A stretch of 64,000 bases of DNA from Larix kaempferi (GCA_027924585.1 BSBM01000865.1:8258501-8322500); one strand, 5' to 3'. Numbered from the stretch's first letter, positions 36,215-49,530 are shown. The notes: a model not told the origin generated them from the sequence alone. Numbers and translations: made by a program.

Positions 36215-36700
36215 TTTGAAACTAAAACAAAAACCTATTTCAAACCAAAACAAAAACCAAAACCATTTGAAATTTGAAATAGATTTAAGGTTTTAAATTT
36301 ATTTTGCAATTATTTGTTTATATCAACCGGTAGCATTTCACCGCATAAATGCTACCAGTTTTATTTTAAAATGTGTTTTTACAAGCAGAAATGCTACCCA
36401 TTTTTTTTCAATCCTCCGAGAATGCCAAGAGGATTGAAAAAAAAAAACCATTTGAACCTAAAACAAAAAACCATTTCAAAACAAAAACCAAAACCATTTG
36501 AAATTTGAAATAGGTTTAGGATTTTAAATTTATTTTGCATTTATTTGTTTACAAATTATTTGGTATATAAATTTGTTTATATCAACTGGTAGCATTGCAC
36601 TGCATAAATGCTACCGGTTTTATTTTAAAATGTGTTTTTACAAGCATAAATGCTGCCCTTTTTTTTTTCAATCCTCTGAGAACACTAAGAGGATTGAAAA
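36215..36700. repeat. Direct duplication, about 245 bp unit, two copies
   Basis: The blocks AAACCATTTGAAATTTGAAATAG, TTGTTTATATCAAC(C/T)GGTAGCAT and ATGCTACC(A/G)GTTTTATTTTAAAATG appear twice in the same order, each ending in TTTTTTTTTCAATCCTC. An AT-rich pair of about 110 bp follows at 36725-36950. Confidence 0.8.
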
Positions 36701-36950
36701 AAAAATCATATATTACATTACTTAACCTATAACTCTAAACCTACCAATATAACATCAAAAAAAAATTAATATTAATAATATAATATAAAAAATTAAAAAA
36801 TGAATATTAATAATATATATAATCATATATTATTTATTAATTTTTACTTAATTTATTTTAAAAAAATAATATTTAATATTAATAATATAATATAAAAAAT
36901 TAAAAAATGAATATTAATAATATATAATCATATATTATTAAACATAACCA

Positions 36951-38960
36951 TAACCTAACAACTTGCCACCATAGCCAGTTTATGTAGCATCATCCAACCA
37001 CCTAATATTGTAACCAGTTCAGATTTTGCAAAATAAAAAATGTCGGATTCTAGTGAAAATCCCTCGTCCAAGCCAAATTGTCCAGTTTTTAGACAACTCC
37101 TTATCAAAGTGCCATTCCTAATCAATGGGAGGCAAAAATGGAAGTTGTATCTTATTACATTGATTTCATGGCATAGTTAACATTTTTCAATAATCATCAA
37201 ATTATATGATGATTATTAGTAATTGATTGTTTTTATTAAAAAATAAAATTGTAAAATAGTTAAAAGGTTTACAAGTATAATAGTTATTTTATTGTGTATA
37301 ATACTTGGGAGTGAGGATCCCCAAGGGAACAAGTTCCATCGATTGCTACATAAAGTCCAGGAGATGGGGCATCATGTCGCCTAGATGTAAGGGTGTTATC
37401 TCATAGCAATTACACACACCAAATACAAATACAATTACAAATACTTTAAATTCATGTATACTAAATAACAAATGCAACAATAAATATATAATCAAATAAA
37501 GTATAAAAATTATGGCATACTAACCTCATCCAAGAAATTTTCCTAAATAGGATCCTCTCTTAGGCCATGAAAAGTATGTCCACAATGTGAGCATCAATGA
37601 ATATAAATTGGCTTGGAACCATAATGGATAGCTTGGAAAAATTCCCAACATCAGGTGGCCTAACATCATTAGATGATGTCTCTGAATGATAAGCCACTAC
37701 AAATGCAATTTGTTGGACTAGACTACATGTGTTTGGATTAGAATTTTCCACCATCTTTGTGGAATACAAACTACAATTTTCAACAATAAAAACACATTTT
37801 TTAAAATATGGACATTTCTAAAATGTAAAAATTATAAAAATGGCTGGACAAATAAAACTTACGGAAATGCTCCTTGGAAATTGGCAATGGATGACTATAG
37901 GTACTCCTAGAACAAGCTCATATTACCTCCTTATACAAAATTTGTTGTTGGTATGGGAGGGTCAAATAAAAAATAGTAATCAACCTTATTTTGTTTGTTT
38001 GTATATACACAAAGTAACATGCACTTGTTCCTACTATTTGTATGCTTAGAATCATGTAGCACTTTCAAGAATGCACATGTGTTCCTAATGCATGCATGCT
38101 CTTGTGTCCATTCTTATTTGTAGATTTAGGAAATGGTTTCTTGAGAAAAAAATTGCTTCTTAGACCTATTTCTTCTTTAAATCCTTTACTTTCTAAGCCC
38201 TCTCTAAGCCATTGATGCAGCAGCAATTTTTTTGCAAACATTAGTGATTGTAAGATGCCTCCATAAACCTCCATTTCTATATTTGCAGTGGAGAAAATCA
38301 TGATAGAATAGAAGAAATCCCTATTCCATAGTTACCAAGTTTATCCAAATCACGTCAAAAGATTTGAAAATTTGACAATGGTTTGATGTGAATGGATCTA
38401 GGCAAACAACACCTCAATTTTGTTTAGTCAAATAGCATCTCAAGTTCGTTTAGTCAAACAAATTTTAAAGCTAACAAATGACCCCAATTTTCTTCTTCTT
38501 AGTTCTTGCCCAATCCCAGTGGGACTCATGCTTGTGCAAGAAGAGTCGAGACTTTGATTGAAATTTCTACTCAATGTATTCTATGTAATAATGTGTATTT
38601 GATACTTTCACAAATCCAAAACATAACATTGAACTCCTTTGATACTTTCACAAATACAAGACATAATCTATAAACATAGATGCAAATGATTCCAAACACC
38701 AACACACAAGACTAAACTAAGAAGTAAATAACTAATTATTTAGTGAACTAGAAAATAATTAGATAATCCTTTTTTTACAAGTATATGAGTTCATCGCCAT
38801 TCTCTTATGTTTTAAAGATTATTTAAAAAAACCACAATTCATATTGCCTATGATCCCTGAGAAATAATGCTAAACTAAGAAACATTGTCATCATCTAAAA
38901 CAATGATTGTAGGAACCTTCCTCTCACTCGATGGTTGAGGATCAATAGGAGCAAACTCTA
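36951..38960. other. Unassigned DNA
   Basis: No recognisable gene or terminal repeat. Small open frames (for example 37560-37769 and 38065-38301 on the minus strand) show no motif and are not called. Confidence 0.45.
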
Positions 38961-38964
38961 GTCC

Positions 38965-39250
38965 AGTGGTGGCCTTGAATTTGAATTGGAATTGAATTTG
39001 AAATTGAAATTTAATTTGGAATTGAATTTGAAATTTAAATTTGAAATTTGAAATTGAAATTTGAATTTGAATTTGAATTTGAATTGAATTTCAATTTGAA
39101 ATATGAAATTTGAAATAGAATTTGAAATTTGAATTGAATTTGAATTTGAAATGTGAAATTTGGAATAGAATTTGAAATTGAAATGTGAAATTTGGAATAG
39201 AATTTGAAAATTGAATTTGAATTTTAAATGTGAAATTTGAAAGAAAATTA
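38965..39250. repeat. Low-complexity GAATTT/GAAATT minisatellite
   Basis: There are dozens of TTGAATTTGAAA-type heptamer-like units in irregular tandem order on the plus strand. Confidence 0.9.
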
Positions 39251-39298
39251 GAATTAGAAATTTAAATGTGATGCAGATAGTCCTGAAGAGAGAGATTC

Positions 39299-39787
39299 AT
39301 TGCTTCGTGCTCCGCAAAGCACAAGAATCGACAGCACTCTCGTTCACCGAGGAGTGATTCCAGGCCGGGGTCGGCTGCCACTGGTGGTGGCAGCAGCAGA
39401 GGTAGTGTGTTGGTTCATCCCGACGACATAAATGTGGATCCCTCGGCGGAGGATGTGCAACAAGACACAAGTGCATCAGGTGTGTATTTTTTGTTAGCAC
39501 ATTTTTAGTAAATTTTTAGTATATAATGCATTGAATTTCAGTTGCATGTTATAATATATATTTTTAGTAACATTTGTGTTTTGGTTTGGATCGCAGGTGC
39601 CCCGTCAGGGGGATCGTACAATGATGACATCGCACGGATCACTCTCGCTGATATCACTTCCTAACGAGAGTGGGTGACCTCATGTATCTACACATTGAGG
39701 GAGGATTCTCCCACATAGAGATCTTTTTCCATGATGTTATCGGCAGTTGATGAGAGGTTGGCCCTCTACAGGAGGGTTGACTTCGAG
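39299..39787 (+). pseudogene. Unidentified two-exon gene fragment
   Basis: A GC-richer segment has an open frame from about 39284 to 39479, rich in Ser, Arg and Gly (SRPGSAATGGGSSRGS). It is followed by a canonical GT-AG intron (39480-39596) and a 191 bp second exon (39597-39787) that ends at a strong GTAAGT donor. The frame is kept across the splice (phase 1) and reads on as PSGGSYNDDIARITLADITS, with two stops in exon 2, then SMMLSAVDERLALYRRVDFE. The product is not recognised; it could be a host gene or transposase-associated piece. Copia 2 inserted about 150 bp downstream, and any further exon lies beyond that insertion. Confidence 0.45.
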
Positions 39788-39934
39788 GTAAGTTATAATT
39801 TATGTTCCAATTTAATTTGTGTTTGAATATTATTTCTGAGTTTAAATAATTTGTGTTTTATTTCTTAATTTTTGAGATTTTATGTTTTAGATCTTAACTT
39901 CAAATGGATTTCAAATTGTACAGGGAAAAGGAAA
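39788..39934. other. Short intron-like sequence before Copia 2
   Basis: AT-rich sequence following the GTAAGT donor. The GGAAA at 39930-39934 would be the left target copy of Copia 2, but the right end is outside the window. Confidence 0.4.
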
Positions 39935-40527
39935 TGTTAAGATTCAATATGCTAAGAAAGACAATATCAACATTACATTCCATTTCACAACAATAGCATA
40001 TACAGGATCACTGAAAGAACAACAAGCACAACATAAACACAAGAGACACAGATTTATCTTGGGAAACCCTCATGGGGTAGAAAACCCAACAAAGCTTCCT
40101 CAATATAGATGAACAACAAATACAAAGATGTAAACCCTAAACATGAGCTCCTTCTCCTCCATAGTAGATCTCTCCCTCACCTATGCACCAATCACAAGTG
40201 AGTATAATGTGTTAAATGAGGAACACACCTCCTCTATTTATACAGAACTCCGACTTGTGTTTTATATTAACTAGGTCGGCCCCAACTTAACCACTTTACG
40301 TAATGATAACTGGGCCGACCCCTATAGGGTGGTCTAGTAACCCTTTTACCCACATAACACATACAGGGCAGACCCCACTAGGGAAGTCTAATAACCCAAG
40401 TTACCACAATATCCACGGAGGAATAAACATCTCCGGATATACAACAAAGTTCCATCAGAGGAATGAAACATCTCTGGAATAATAAAGTACACAATATAAT
40501 ATTCTTAGAAGTTACAATATTTCAACA
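39935..40527 (-). repeat. 3' LTR of Copia 2
   Basis: It is 593 bp, TGTTAAGATTCAAT to ATTTCAACA on the plus strand. It shares blocks with the Copia 1 LTR (ACACAAGAGACAC, GGGAAA, GGCCGACCCC...GGTGGTCTA...CCC), so the two are related families. A partner LTR is not in the window. Confidence 0.85.
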
Positions 40528-40541
40528 CTCCCCCTTAACGA
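40528..40541 (-). other. Polypurine tract of Copia 2
   Basis: CTCCCCCTTAACGA on the plus strand gives a purine run on the minus strand that abuts the LTR start. Confidence 0.8.
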
Positions 40542-40789
40542 GAATGATATTATAACAACATCTGCAGGAGTAAGGAGTCATCAACTACATCATACATGAT
40601 ACATCTATAGATCATTGGAAGCTTTCTCAACATCATCAGTAACTCAACTAGTTACTGGAATATCTTCAGGTCTTCAATACTGGAGTATCAACATCGTCAG
40701 TATTGAGTCTTCACCTTCTGCAGCACTCGATCAGCTACAACATCGTCATCCTGATCAACATCCTCATCATTTGGATCTACTGATCATCA

Positions 40790-41707
40790 TCATAATAGCA
40801 TCAACTAGATCCTCTTGATCAACAACATCATGTCATCAACTGGATCCTCTCGATCAACAGCATCACATCATCAACTAGATCCTCTCGATCAACAACATCA
40901 TAGAAACATACCCTACAATACACATGATCCAATTATGTGATGATCAATCCCTCTCATTTAAAGACAAGTCTCATGTCTATGGATGATGAAATCCAGATCC
41001 AATTCCCAGGATGATCAGTCCTTATCAATTTAAGACAAGTCTCATGTCTATGGATGATGAAATCCAGATCCAATTGCTAGGATGATCAATCCTTATCAAT
41101 TTAAGACAAGTCTCATGTCTATGGATGATGCAATCCAGATCCAATTCCCGGGATGATCAATCCTTATCAATTTAAGACAAGTCTCATGTCTATGGACGAT
41201 GCAATCCAGATCCAATTCCCAGGATGATCAATACTTATCAATTTAAGACAAGTCTCATGTCTATGGACGATGCAATCTAGACACATACATTTTGAACTAA
41301 ATGTTCAGGGACGATGCAGTCCTATCATCAATTTTTGGAGACAAGTGTCTATGTATCTATTCAGGGACCTAAGTCCAGGGATGATGCAATCCCGACACAT
41401 ACAATTTGAACTAAATGTTCAGGGATGATGCAGTCCTATCATCAATTCTCAGAGACAGATGTCTACAAATCTATTCAGTGACCTAAGTCCAGGGATGATG
41501 CAATCCCGACACATACATTCTGAACTAAATGTTCAGGGACGATGCAGTCCTATCATCAATTCTTGGAGACAGATGTCTACAGATCTATTCAGGGACCTAA
41601 GTCCAGGGACGATGCAATCCCTCTCGTCCACTAGGGACCACTTGTCGGATACATATGTCTGCGGACCAATTTAGGGACTGAAATTCGGGGATGATGCAAT
41701 CCCTCTT
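40790..41707. repeat. Tandem arrays in the 3' untranslated part of Copia 2 (left of insertion)
   Basis: Three successive arrays are present: a short CATCAACTGGATCCTCTCGAT unit (about 40795-40905), a 71 bp unit in five copies (TCATGTCTATGGA at 40971, 41042, 41113, 41184, 41255), and an about 115 bp unit in three copies (CTAAATGTTCAGGGA near 41297, 41411, 41525). An 82 bp unit begins at about 41637 and is broken at 41707. Confidence 0.88.
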
Positions 41708-43268
41708 TGTAATGTCCCCATTTTGACCCCCTTTGCATTAAATCATAAATGATGTAAATATTGTTATTTAATCATGGTGAGGAGCTTAAGGCCAAGGCCC
41801 CACCATTGATTTAGCGTTTTATGTATCGGCAATTAAAAAAATAGATGCCTATGGTTCTTGTGCTAGATAGGCACAATGTAAATTAAGACATCATGTAGAT
41901 ACGAATTTTAATGAAAAACCCACAACTGGCTATACAATGCAACAAAGAGATGGGGGCATGATTCTACAAGGAATAGGGAGGAAAATTATTCAAACCCTTG
42001 AGCCAATGGTGTTAATCCATGTGTCAATGAGAAAACCCATAAACTACCAACTACCAATTTTGGGTTATGCACCCAATCATTTAATTCTTCCAGAAATTGG
42101 TTGATGCAGTTAATGCCTTGGGAATGAAGAGGTATGGCAGCCAATTTTGTGCATGGGCAAGCCATCCACCTGGAAAAAACGTACTTTTTCTTTTGGGGCA
42201 AGAAAACACCCATGAAATGGTGCCGAAAGCCATTCTGAACCGATAGTCTTTCCTCCCTCATGCAGTCTGAGCTAACTGGGCTTTCCCCATCACGTTTTTT
42301 TTACCAATTTTCTGCATATTTCCATAGCTGGGAGCTCGTTTTTGTGTTACACAGTGGCTAGGAGAAAGGGAGTCACGTTTTGGGGGTTTATAGAGGTCGA
42401 TTTTTCCCCTGAAATGCAGAAAACATTTTCTGAAAACGAATTTGCTCTCCCAGGGTTTATTCTCCATCTACCAGTTCGTTTTGGGTTGCCCACATTTTTC
42501 AGCACTTGTGTTTTGTTGTAGGGTGCATCCCTGTGTTGGTTGGAAATTATGAGCAAGAATTAGGAGTGGAAGTGGACCAGAATTGGCTTGATAAACCTAG
42601 TGAGGAGGTAACCTCTCAAGAGTATCAAAAGGGTTGGTTTCTCTTCTATGCACACCTTGAAGAACACTAGAATGGAAGGTATGTCCTGAGGGACTGTGTA
42701 TTAGTGAAGGGAATACTTCCTTATGCCAGGTGTGTAGGTATTGTGGGGACCAAGCTAGATAGATCTTGTAGAGGGTGCCCATATCTCTATAGATGATCCC
42801 ACTAGCTTAGCAATTCTTCCTTCCATTGCCTAACAGCCTGATAAACCCAACTGTAGCTTGGCTTGGATGATTTGGTGTATCTTTGGGCTATGTGTGAGTC
42901 TGTTGTTCCCTGATTCCTTGTAGAGATCATGCCCAGCTCGGGGTTGGCAGTGTGTGGAGATATTGATGATCACAATTGGCCTATGGTTGGGTGGAACGTT
43001 GCAATTGCATAGCCAGTTGCTTGGGACTACTTTGTTATAAGATAAGTACTCTCTTGTGTTAACTTTGCATTTATTTATTTGATGAATATCGTGAATGTAT
43101 GATGGATGTGTTATTGAAATTACTTCCGCTGTGTTTTCTTATAATTATACATTTCCATATGTCTTTTTATATTATGCGAATGCTTATTTAAAAGTACATG
43201 GGGCTAGATGCCCAGTTTTAGCATCACATTCTCTCTATCATGCTGGTATGATGGGAGGAGAGATTACA
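41708..43268 (+). repeat. 5' LTR of Chromovirus 2
   Basis: It is 1561 bp and pairs with 49546-51103. Antisense open frames of 91 and 61 codons occur in both LTRs but carry no motif. Confidence 0.93.
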
Positions 43269-43271
43269 TTT

Positions 43272-43289
43272 TGGTATCAGAGCTGCTGG
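43272..43289 (+). other. Primer binding site of Chromovirus 2
   Basis: TGGTATCAGAGCTGCTGG, initiator-Met type, lies three bases after the LTR end. Confidence 0.92.
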
Positions 43290-43499
43290 TTGCAGCATTG
43301 GACCTCTATGGGCCAAATCTGATTACAGTTACATGGGAATGTCCCTTCCTGATCACCATTGGTCTTAGCATCGGGCCTAAACTGGCTAGTTGGATAGTTT
43401 GCAGAGGTAAGGTTACCTCCTGCTGGGCAGCAGTCATCACAGAATGAAGAAAAGAAGAATCTGAAATTGTTTTAATTGTTTTTGAAAATTTTTGTTTAA

Positions 43500-44425
43500 G
43501 TCTTTTTCAGGAAGAACTCGGAAGTCTTCGCCGCAATGGCGGGAGAACTCGCGAAGTTGACCCGAAACAGTGGAAAAATTTTCTAATTGTTTTCAGCATC
43601 GAAAGGAAATTTTTTGAAGGACTCAGTGAGTTGGTCCGCAACAGCGAAAGAACTTGGCGAGTTGGCCCGAAACGGAAAAAATTTTCTAAGTGTTTTCGGC
43701 GTCGAAAGGAAATTTTCGGAAGGACTTAGCGAGTTGGTCTGCAACAGCGGAAGAACTTGCCAAGTTGGCCCGAAACGGAAAATTTTTTCTAAGTGTTCGG
43801 CATCAAAGGGAAATTTCAGAAGAAGTCCACGAGTTGACCCGAAATTGTGGAAGAACTCAACAAGTTGGCCCCCAACGGCGGAAGGACTCGTCGAGTTAGT
43901 CTGAAAAATTTCAAAATTTTTCTAAGTGTTCGGCATCAAAGGGAAATTTCGGAAGAACTCCACGAGTTGGCCCGAAATTACGGAAGAACTCAACAAGTTG
44001 GCCCGCAATGGCGGAAGGACTTGGCGAGCTGGTCCAAAAAATATCAAAATTTTTCTAAGTGTTCAGTGTCAAAGGGAAATTTCGGAAGAACTCCACGAGT
44101 TGGCCCGAAATTGCGGAAAAACTCAGCAAGTTGGCTCGCAACAACGGAAGGACTCGGCGAGTTGGTCCGAAAAAATTTCAAAATTTTCTAAGTGTTTACA
44201 GTGGAGAAAATTTTGGAAGAACTTGGCGAGTTGATCCGAAACCGCGGGAGAACTCGGCGAGTTGCTCCAAAAGCGCAGGAGAACTCGGCTAGTTGCTCCG
44301 AAATGGCGGAAGGGCTCGGCAAGTTGGTCTGCAACGGATTGGAAGGAAAAACCGAGTCTTCGACCGGAAGAACTCGGCGAGTTGGTCCGAAACAGGTCGG
44401 AAGAACTCGCTGAGTTGCTTCGAAA
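43500..44425. repeat. Higher-order tandem repeat in the leader of Chromovirus 2
   Basis: Monomers of about 34 bp (GAAGAACTCGGCGAGTTGG.CCGAAA) are arranged in higher-order units of about 131 bp ending in AAAATTTTTCTAAGTGTT, clearest at 43800-44196, then continue as a plain monomer run to 44420. It lies between the primer site and gag, so it is transcribed leader. It is nearly free of stops in several frames because of its composition. Confidence 0.85.
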
Positions 44426-44559
44426 CAAGGAATTTCAGCCATTTTCCAAGGAGATTTTTCAGGTGCTGAAATTTGAAAAATGCCAAGGAAATTGTGATCC
44501 AGATTGCGCGAAATCGAAGGATTTACAAAAAAAAATTAAAAAAAAATGAGGGCGCTGCC

Positions 44560-44625
44560 CTCGAACTGCCCTGTAGTGGCGCAGGGAAGCCATAAGGGGG
44601 CAAGCCCCCTTGACTCGCGTCGTCC
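44560..44625. other. GC-rich leader element with hairpin
   Basis: GGGCGCTGCCCTCGAACTGCC and GGCGCAGGGAAGCC precede a 7 bp stem, AAGGGGG (44594-44600) with CCCCCTT (44605-44611). It is much more GC-rich than its surroundings and sits about 240 bp before gag. A role in packaging or dimerisation is only a guess. Confidence 0.5.
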
Positions 44626-44849
44626 CCCTCATATGTCGTTGATTGTGAGAAAATTCTATGATTTGACAGATTGTCAATATAATATTTTCCCACGTTCATG
44701 AAAGTAATTTATGAATTTCTGAAAATATAATGCAGCTGACAATTGTGTTGATGAACACATTTTGCAGAATCATAGTTACATCAGGGCAGCACTCTAGATA
44801 GTACAGTTGGAAAGTTTTGGATCTTGGTTGGGCCAAAAAAATCAACATC

Positions 44850-47800
44850 ATGGATGATGCACAGGATCCCTATGAGCCTGAGACAGATGCCATGGGGGAG
44901 AACATACATGTTGAAAATGCTGAAACAAAATCTAATGGGAGAAGAAATCAAGAAACTCCTCCAAGTATTGCAAACACCATGAGAAGCCTAAGGGTGGAGT
45001 TGCAAAGCTGTAGAGAAGATAATGAAAGGATGATTAAATCTCAGGAAGAACAAAGTCAGTTGAATGCAGCCATGCTACAGAGTTTGACAGACATCCAAAT
45101 GCAAATAAACTCTGGGCATCAGACATCAAATCCAGAAAGGGGTGGGAGTAGTTCTAGAAGGAATTCCCGTAAGAGGGCTAGTAGCTCAGGAAGAGTTTCT
45201 ACAGATCGAACTTATACTCTAGAAATCTCTTCTAATGAATCATCTGAATCTGAAGAATCCATTGAGGGTTCGAGCTCTTCATCCCGCAAAAGCAAGAGGA
45301 AGAGGCACTACAAGAACAATTCGCATGGGGAATTTAAGAAGGCGAAACCCCCTACATTTGACGGAGAGGTAAAATTTGGTCAAGAAGCTGAAGCTTGGCT
45401 TCTTGGGATGAGAAAATATTTCCAAGTCCAAGACTACTCTGGGAATATGAAGGAAAGGGTTTCCATCTTCAACTTGAATGGAAAAGCATCTATATGGTGG
45501 GAACACATTAGGCAAGTGAGGAAGATCAATCAAAGGAAGATTGTGTGGAAGCAGTTCAAGAAATACTTCAAGCAGAAGTACCTCTATGACAGGTACTATG
45601 ATGATAAGGTCAAAGAGTTCCATGAGCTGAGATTGGGACAATTGACCATGGAAGAATATGCAAACAAATTCTTGGAGCTGCTAAGATATGTCAGGTACAT
45701 TCGAGATGATAAGGTGAAAATTCAGCGTTTCCTAAGTGGACTGCCCCAGTCATATAAAGACAGAATTGAGTTTGATGAACCTCGAACTCTAGAGGAGGCC
45801 ATAAGAAAGGCCAAGTATTGCTTTGATCAAAACAGAAGCAAAACAGAATTCCATAAGGCATGGAAGGATAAGAAAAATGAAAAGTTTGATCAAAGGAAGA
45901 AGGGGTTCAAGCCTCCTCAATTCAAGAATCAACAAAGGCAGCCATCACGGGTTGTGACTAAGCCAACTAGGATGATGGGAGACAAGCCAAGAGATCCAAA
46001 GGAGCCAAGAGAACCATTTCAATGTTGGGGTTGTGGAGGAGACCACATGCTTAGGAACTGTCCACATCGGAATGGGAATGCAAATCAAGTTCACAACATC
46101 CAGGGAGCTGAAACTGTGGGTCAAGTGGTGAGGACAATCCCTAGAATCTATGCAGCACTAGACGACCGCCAGACAAATCATCAATCAACTATGGTTGAAG
46201 TTGAAGGTAAGATTGCTAAGCAATCTGATTCTATTTTGATTGATCCTGGATCTACTCACAGTTATGTCACTCCTAGAATTGTTGAGATTTGTGCTTTCAA
46301 GAAATTAAAGCATAGTAAATCATGGTTAGTTCAACTAGCCATTGGAACCAAGAGAAAAGTTAGTGAAATAGTAGAGAAATGTCCATTAGAGATGGATGGG
46401 CTATTCACTTATGCAGATCTGAATATTTTGCCACTTGGTTCCTATGATATTCTCATTGGAATGGATTGGTTAGAAACACATAGGGTTAAACGTGACTGCT
46501 ACAATAAGACATTTGAATGCATGGACGAAGAAGGAAACCCGAGGGTTGTAAAAGACATTGCAAAGGTGACTTCTGTTAGACAGGTTTCAGCCATGCAGCT
46601 GAAGAAGTTCTGTAGGAAGGGATGTCAATTGTATGCAGCCCACATTTTAGAGGCAGAAGAGAATGAAACTCTTAAATTGGAGGACTATCATGTATTGCAA
46701 GAATTCAGGGATGTTTTCCCTGATGAGATTCCAGGACTCCCTCCAAAGAGAGACATTGAATTTACAATTGAACTTGTGCCAGGAGCGGCACCAATGTCTA
46801 AGACACCCTATAGGATGAGTACACCGGAATTGCTAGAATTGAAAATGAAATTACAAGAGTTGCTGGAAAAGAAATTTATTAGGCCAAGTGTGTCCCCGTG
46901 GGGAGCACCTGTTCTATTTGTGAAAAAGAAAGATGTAACACTCAGGTTATGTATTGACTACAGGCATTTGAACAAAGTCACTATGAAGAAGAAATACCCA
47001 TTGCCCTGAATTGATGACCTTTTTAACCAAATGAGAGGAGAAAAGGTATTTTCAAAGATTGACTTGAGGTCTGGTTACCATCGGGTAAGAATCAAAGAAG
47101 AAGATATTCATAAGACGCCTTTAGAATGAGGTATGGACACTATGAGTTTGTAGTGGTACCATTCGGTCTCACAAATGCACCAGCTACATTCATGTGTCTC
47201 ATGAATAATGTTTTTAGCAAGTATTTGGACAAGTTTGTTCTTGTATTCCTAGATGACATTCTCATCTATTCTAAGAATGAAGAAGAGCATGAAGAACATT
47301 TGAGAATGACAATGAAATTACTAAGAGAGCATAAGCTATATGCAAAGTTGAGCAAATGTGACTTTTATAAAGATAGAATTCATTATTTGGGTCACATCAT
47401 CTCCGACGAAGGAATATCTGTAGACCCTGAGAAGATTGAAGCCATTATGAATTGGCCAACTCCAAGGAATGTGACTGATGTGAGATCTTTTATGGGCCTT
47501 GCTGGTTACTACATGAGGTTTATCGAAAGATTCTCCAAGGTTGCAAACCCGATCACTTCTTTGCAAAAGAAGGGGATAAAGTTTGAATGGTCACCAAGAT
47601 GTGAGGAAAGTTTTCAACAGTTGAAGAATCTTCTTACAAGTGCACCAATTTTGAAAATTGCAGACCCAGAAAAAGACTTTGTAGTGTGTACCGATGCATG
47701 CAATCAAGGACTTGGAGGAGTTCTTATGCAAGACAACCACGTGATATGCTATGAGTTAAGAAAGTTGAAGGAGCATGAGAAGAACTATGATACTCATGAT

Positions 47801-49517
47801 ATAGAACTTGCAGCCATAGTACATGCTTTAAAGATGTGGAGGCATTACTTAATGGGAAGAAAATTTGAGTTAAGGACAGACCATTGTGGTTTGAAATACT
47901 TGTTTGATCAGCCAACTTTAAATTCTAGGCAAGCTAGATGGTTGGAATTTTTGTGTGAATTTGATTTTGAAATCAAACACATAAAAGGGAAAGAAAACAA
48001 GGTGGCTGATGCACTCAGCAGGAAGGTACATGAAATGCATGTGGCAGCACTTAGTACTTGCCAACCAGATTTGAAGCAGCAGATTGTTAACCATATTGTT
48101 GAGGATGAAGTGTACGTGCAGATAAAGGACAAATTGCAGCAGCAAGATCTTGGCAAGAAGTATGAAGGCTATCACTTGGAAGAAGGCGGACTTCTTACTT
48201 ATAAGAATAGAGTCTATATTCCAAATGCGACAGATTTGAGGAGGATTGTTATGGATGAAATCCATAAAGCTCCATACTCTGGTCACCTAGGATATCAGAA
48301 AACAATTGCTACAGCAATAAAATATTATTTCTGGCAAGGCATGAAGAAGGACATCGCTGAATACATTTCTAAGTGCATGGAATGTCAGCAGGTGAAGAGT
48401 GAACACCAACATCCAGCGGGTTTATTGTTCCCAGTGCCAATTCCAGAATGGAAATGGGAAGTAATATCCATGGACTTTATTACAGGATTGCCAATGACTA
48501 TGAGACAACATGATTCCATCATGGTTGTGGTGGACAAGTTAACAAAGGCAGCACATTTTATACCGGATAAGTCCACACATAAAGCCGATGCCATTGCAAC
48601 TATTTTCATGAAGGAAATTTTCAAATTACATGGGTTGCCTAAGGTAATAATTTCTGACAGGGATACCAAGTTCACTTCCAATTTTTGGAAAGGTCTGTTT
48701 GCAGATTTGGGTACACAACTAAGCTTTAGTACCGCATACCATCCTCAAACAAATGGGCAAACCGAAAGAGTAAATCGGGTGCTTGAAGACATGCTCCGCA
48801 TGTATGTAATGGACAAACCATCCAAGTGAGAGAATTATCTACACTTGGTAGAATTTGCATATAACAATGGGCAACAAGCATTGTTGGGAATGAGTCCTTA
48901 TGAGGCTTTGTACGATAGAAGGTGTAGGACACCAGTGACTTGGGACAATTCAGTGAACAGAATTGTTTGGGCCAGAATTGCTTAAGGAAATGGAGCAAGA
49001 AGTTTCCAAGATCAGACAGAATTTAAAAACAGCCCAGGATAGATAGAAAAGCTATGCAAATAAACATAGAGTGCATAGGGAATTCAATGTTGGGGATCAT
49101 GTGTATCTTAGAGTGAGATCAAGGAAGAGTTCCTTGAAGCTTGGGAGTTGTGCCAAGCTATCACCTAGATATTGTGGGCCATTTGAAGTGCTTGAAATAA
49201 TAGGGCTAGTTGCATATAGATTTGCATTGTCTGCTAGCACTAAAGCTCATAATGTTTTTCATGTCTCTTTGCTTAAGAAATATGTACATGATCCTAACCA
49301 TGTTATTAATTGGGATGTAATCCAGGTGGAACCCGAGGGAGAATTCCAAACCAATCCGTTGTGCATCCTAGAGAAGAAGGTAACATTGCTTCGAAACCGA
49401 GCCATCAGACAGGTAAAGGTGCAATGGAAGCACTACGACCCCGATGAGGCTACATGGGAACTGGAGGATGCCATGAGTGTGGCATATCCATTTTTGTTCA
49501 ATTTTGATGAGCACTGA
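44850..49517 (+). pseudogene. Chromovirus 2 gag-pol polyprotein, lightly damaged
   Basis: Translation likely starts at ATG 44850 ([11 protein letters not shown]). Order: serine-rich gag N-terminus; capsid (KPPTFDGEV to about 45840); zinc knuckle [13 protein letters not shown] near 46024; protease with DPGSTHSY near 46240; RT with FLDD near 47250; RNase H ([19 protein letters not shown]); integrase with HHCC finger (CMECQQVK) and D, D, E ([23 protein letters not shown]); and a C-terminal chromodomain (VKVQWKHYDPDEATWELE). Lesions: TGA at 47007 just after RT motif YPLP, one-base loss near 47115, TGA at 48827 replacing the usual Trp, a frameshift near 48965, and TAG near 49044. All core catalytic residues survive. 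Normal stop at 49515. Confidence 0.93.
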
Positions 49518-49530
49518 GGACAGTGCTAAT

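Noticed and set aside
41986-42261. 91-codon antisense frame in the 5' LTR of Chromovirus 2, also present at 49823-50098 in the 3' LTR
   Set aside because: Both copies arise from LTR duplication at insertion, so conservation is not evidence of coding; no motif is seen.
43587-44549. Series of overlapping 70-115 codon frames in the leader of Chromovirus 2
   Set aside because: They follow the tandem repeat in several frames at once and reflect stop-poor repeat composition.
45279-45641. 120-codon antisense frame inside Chromovirus 2 gag
   Set aside because: It is a shadow of the well-supported capsid coding strand.
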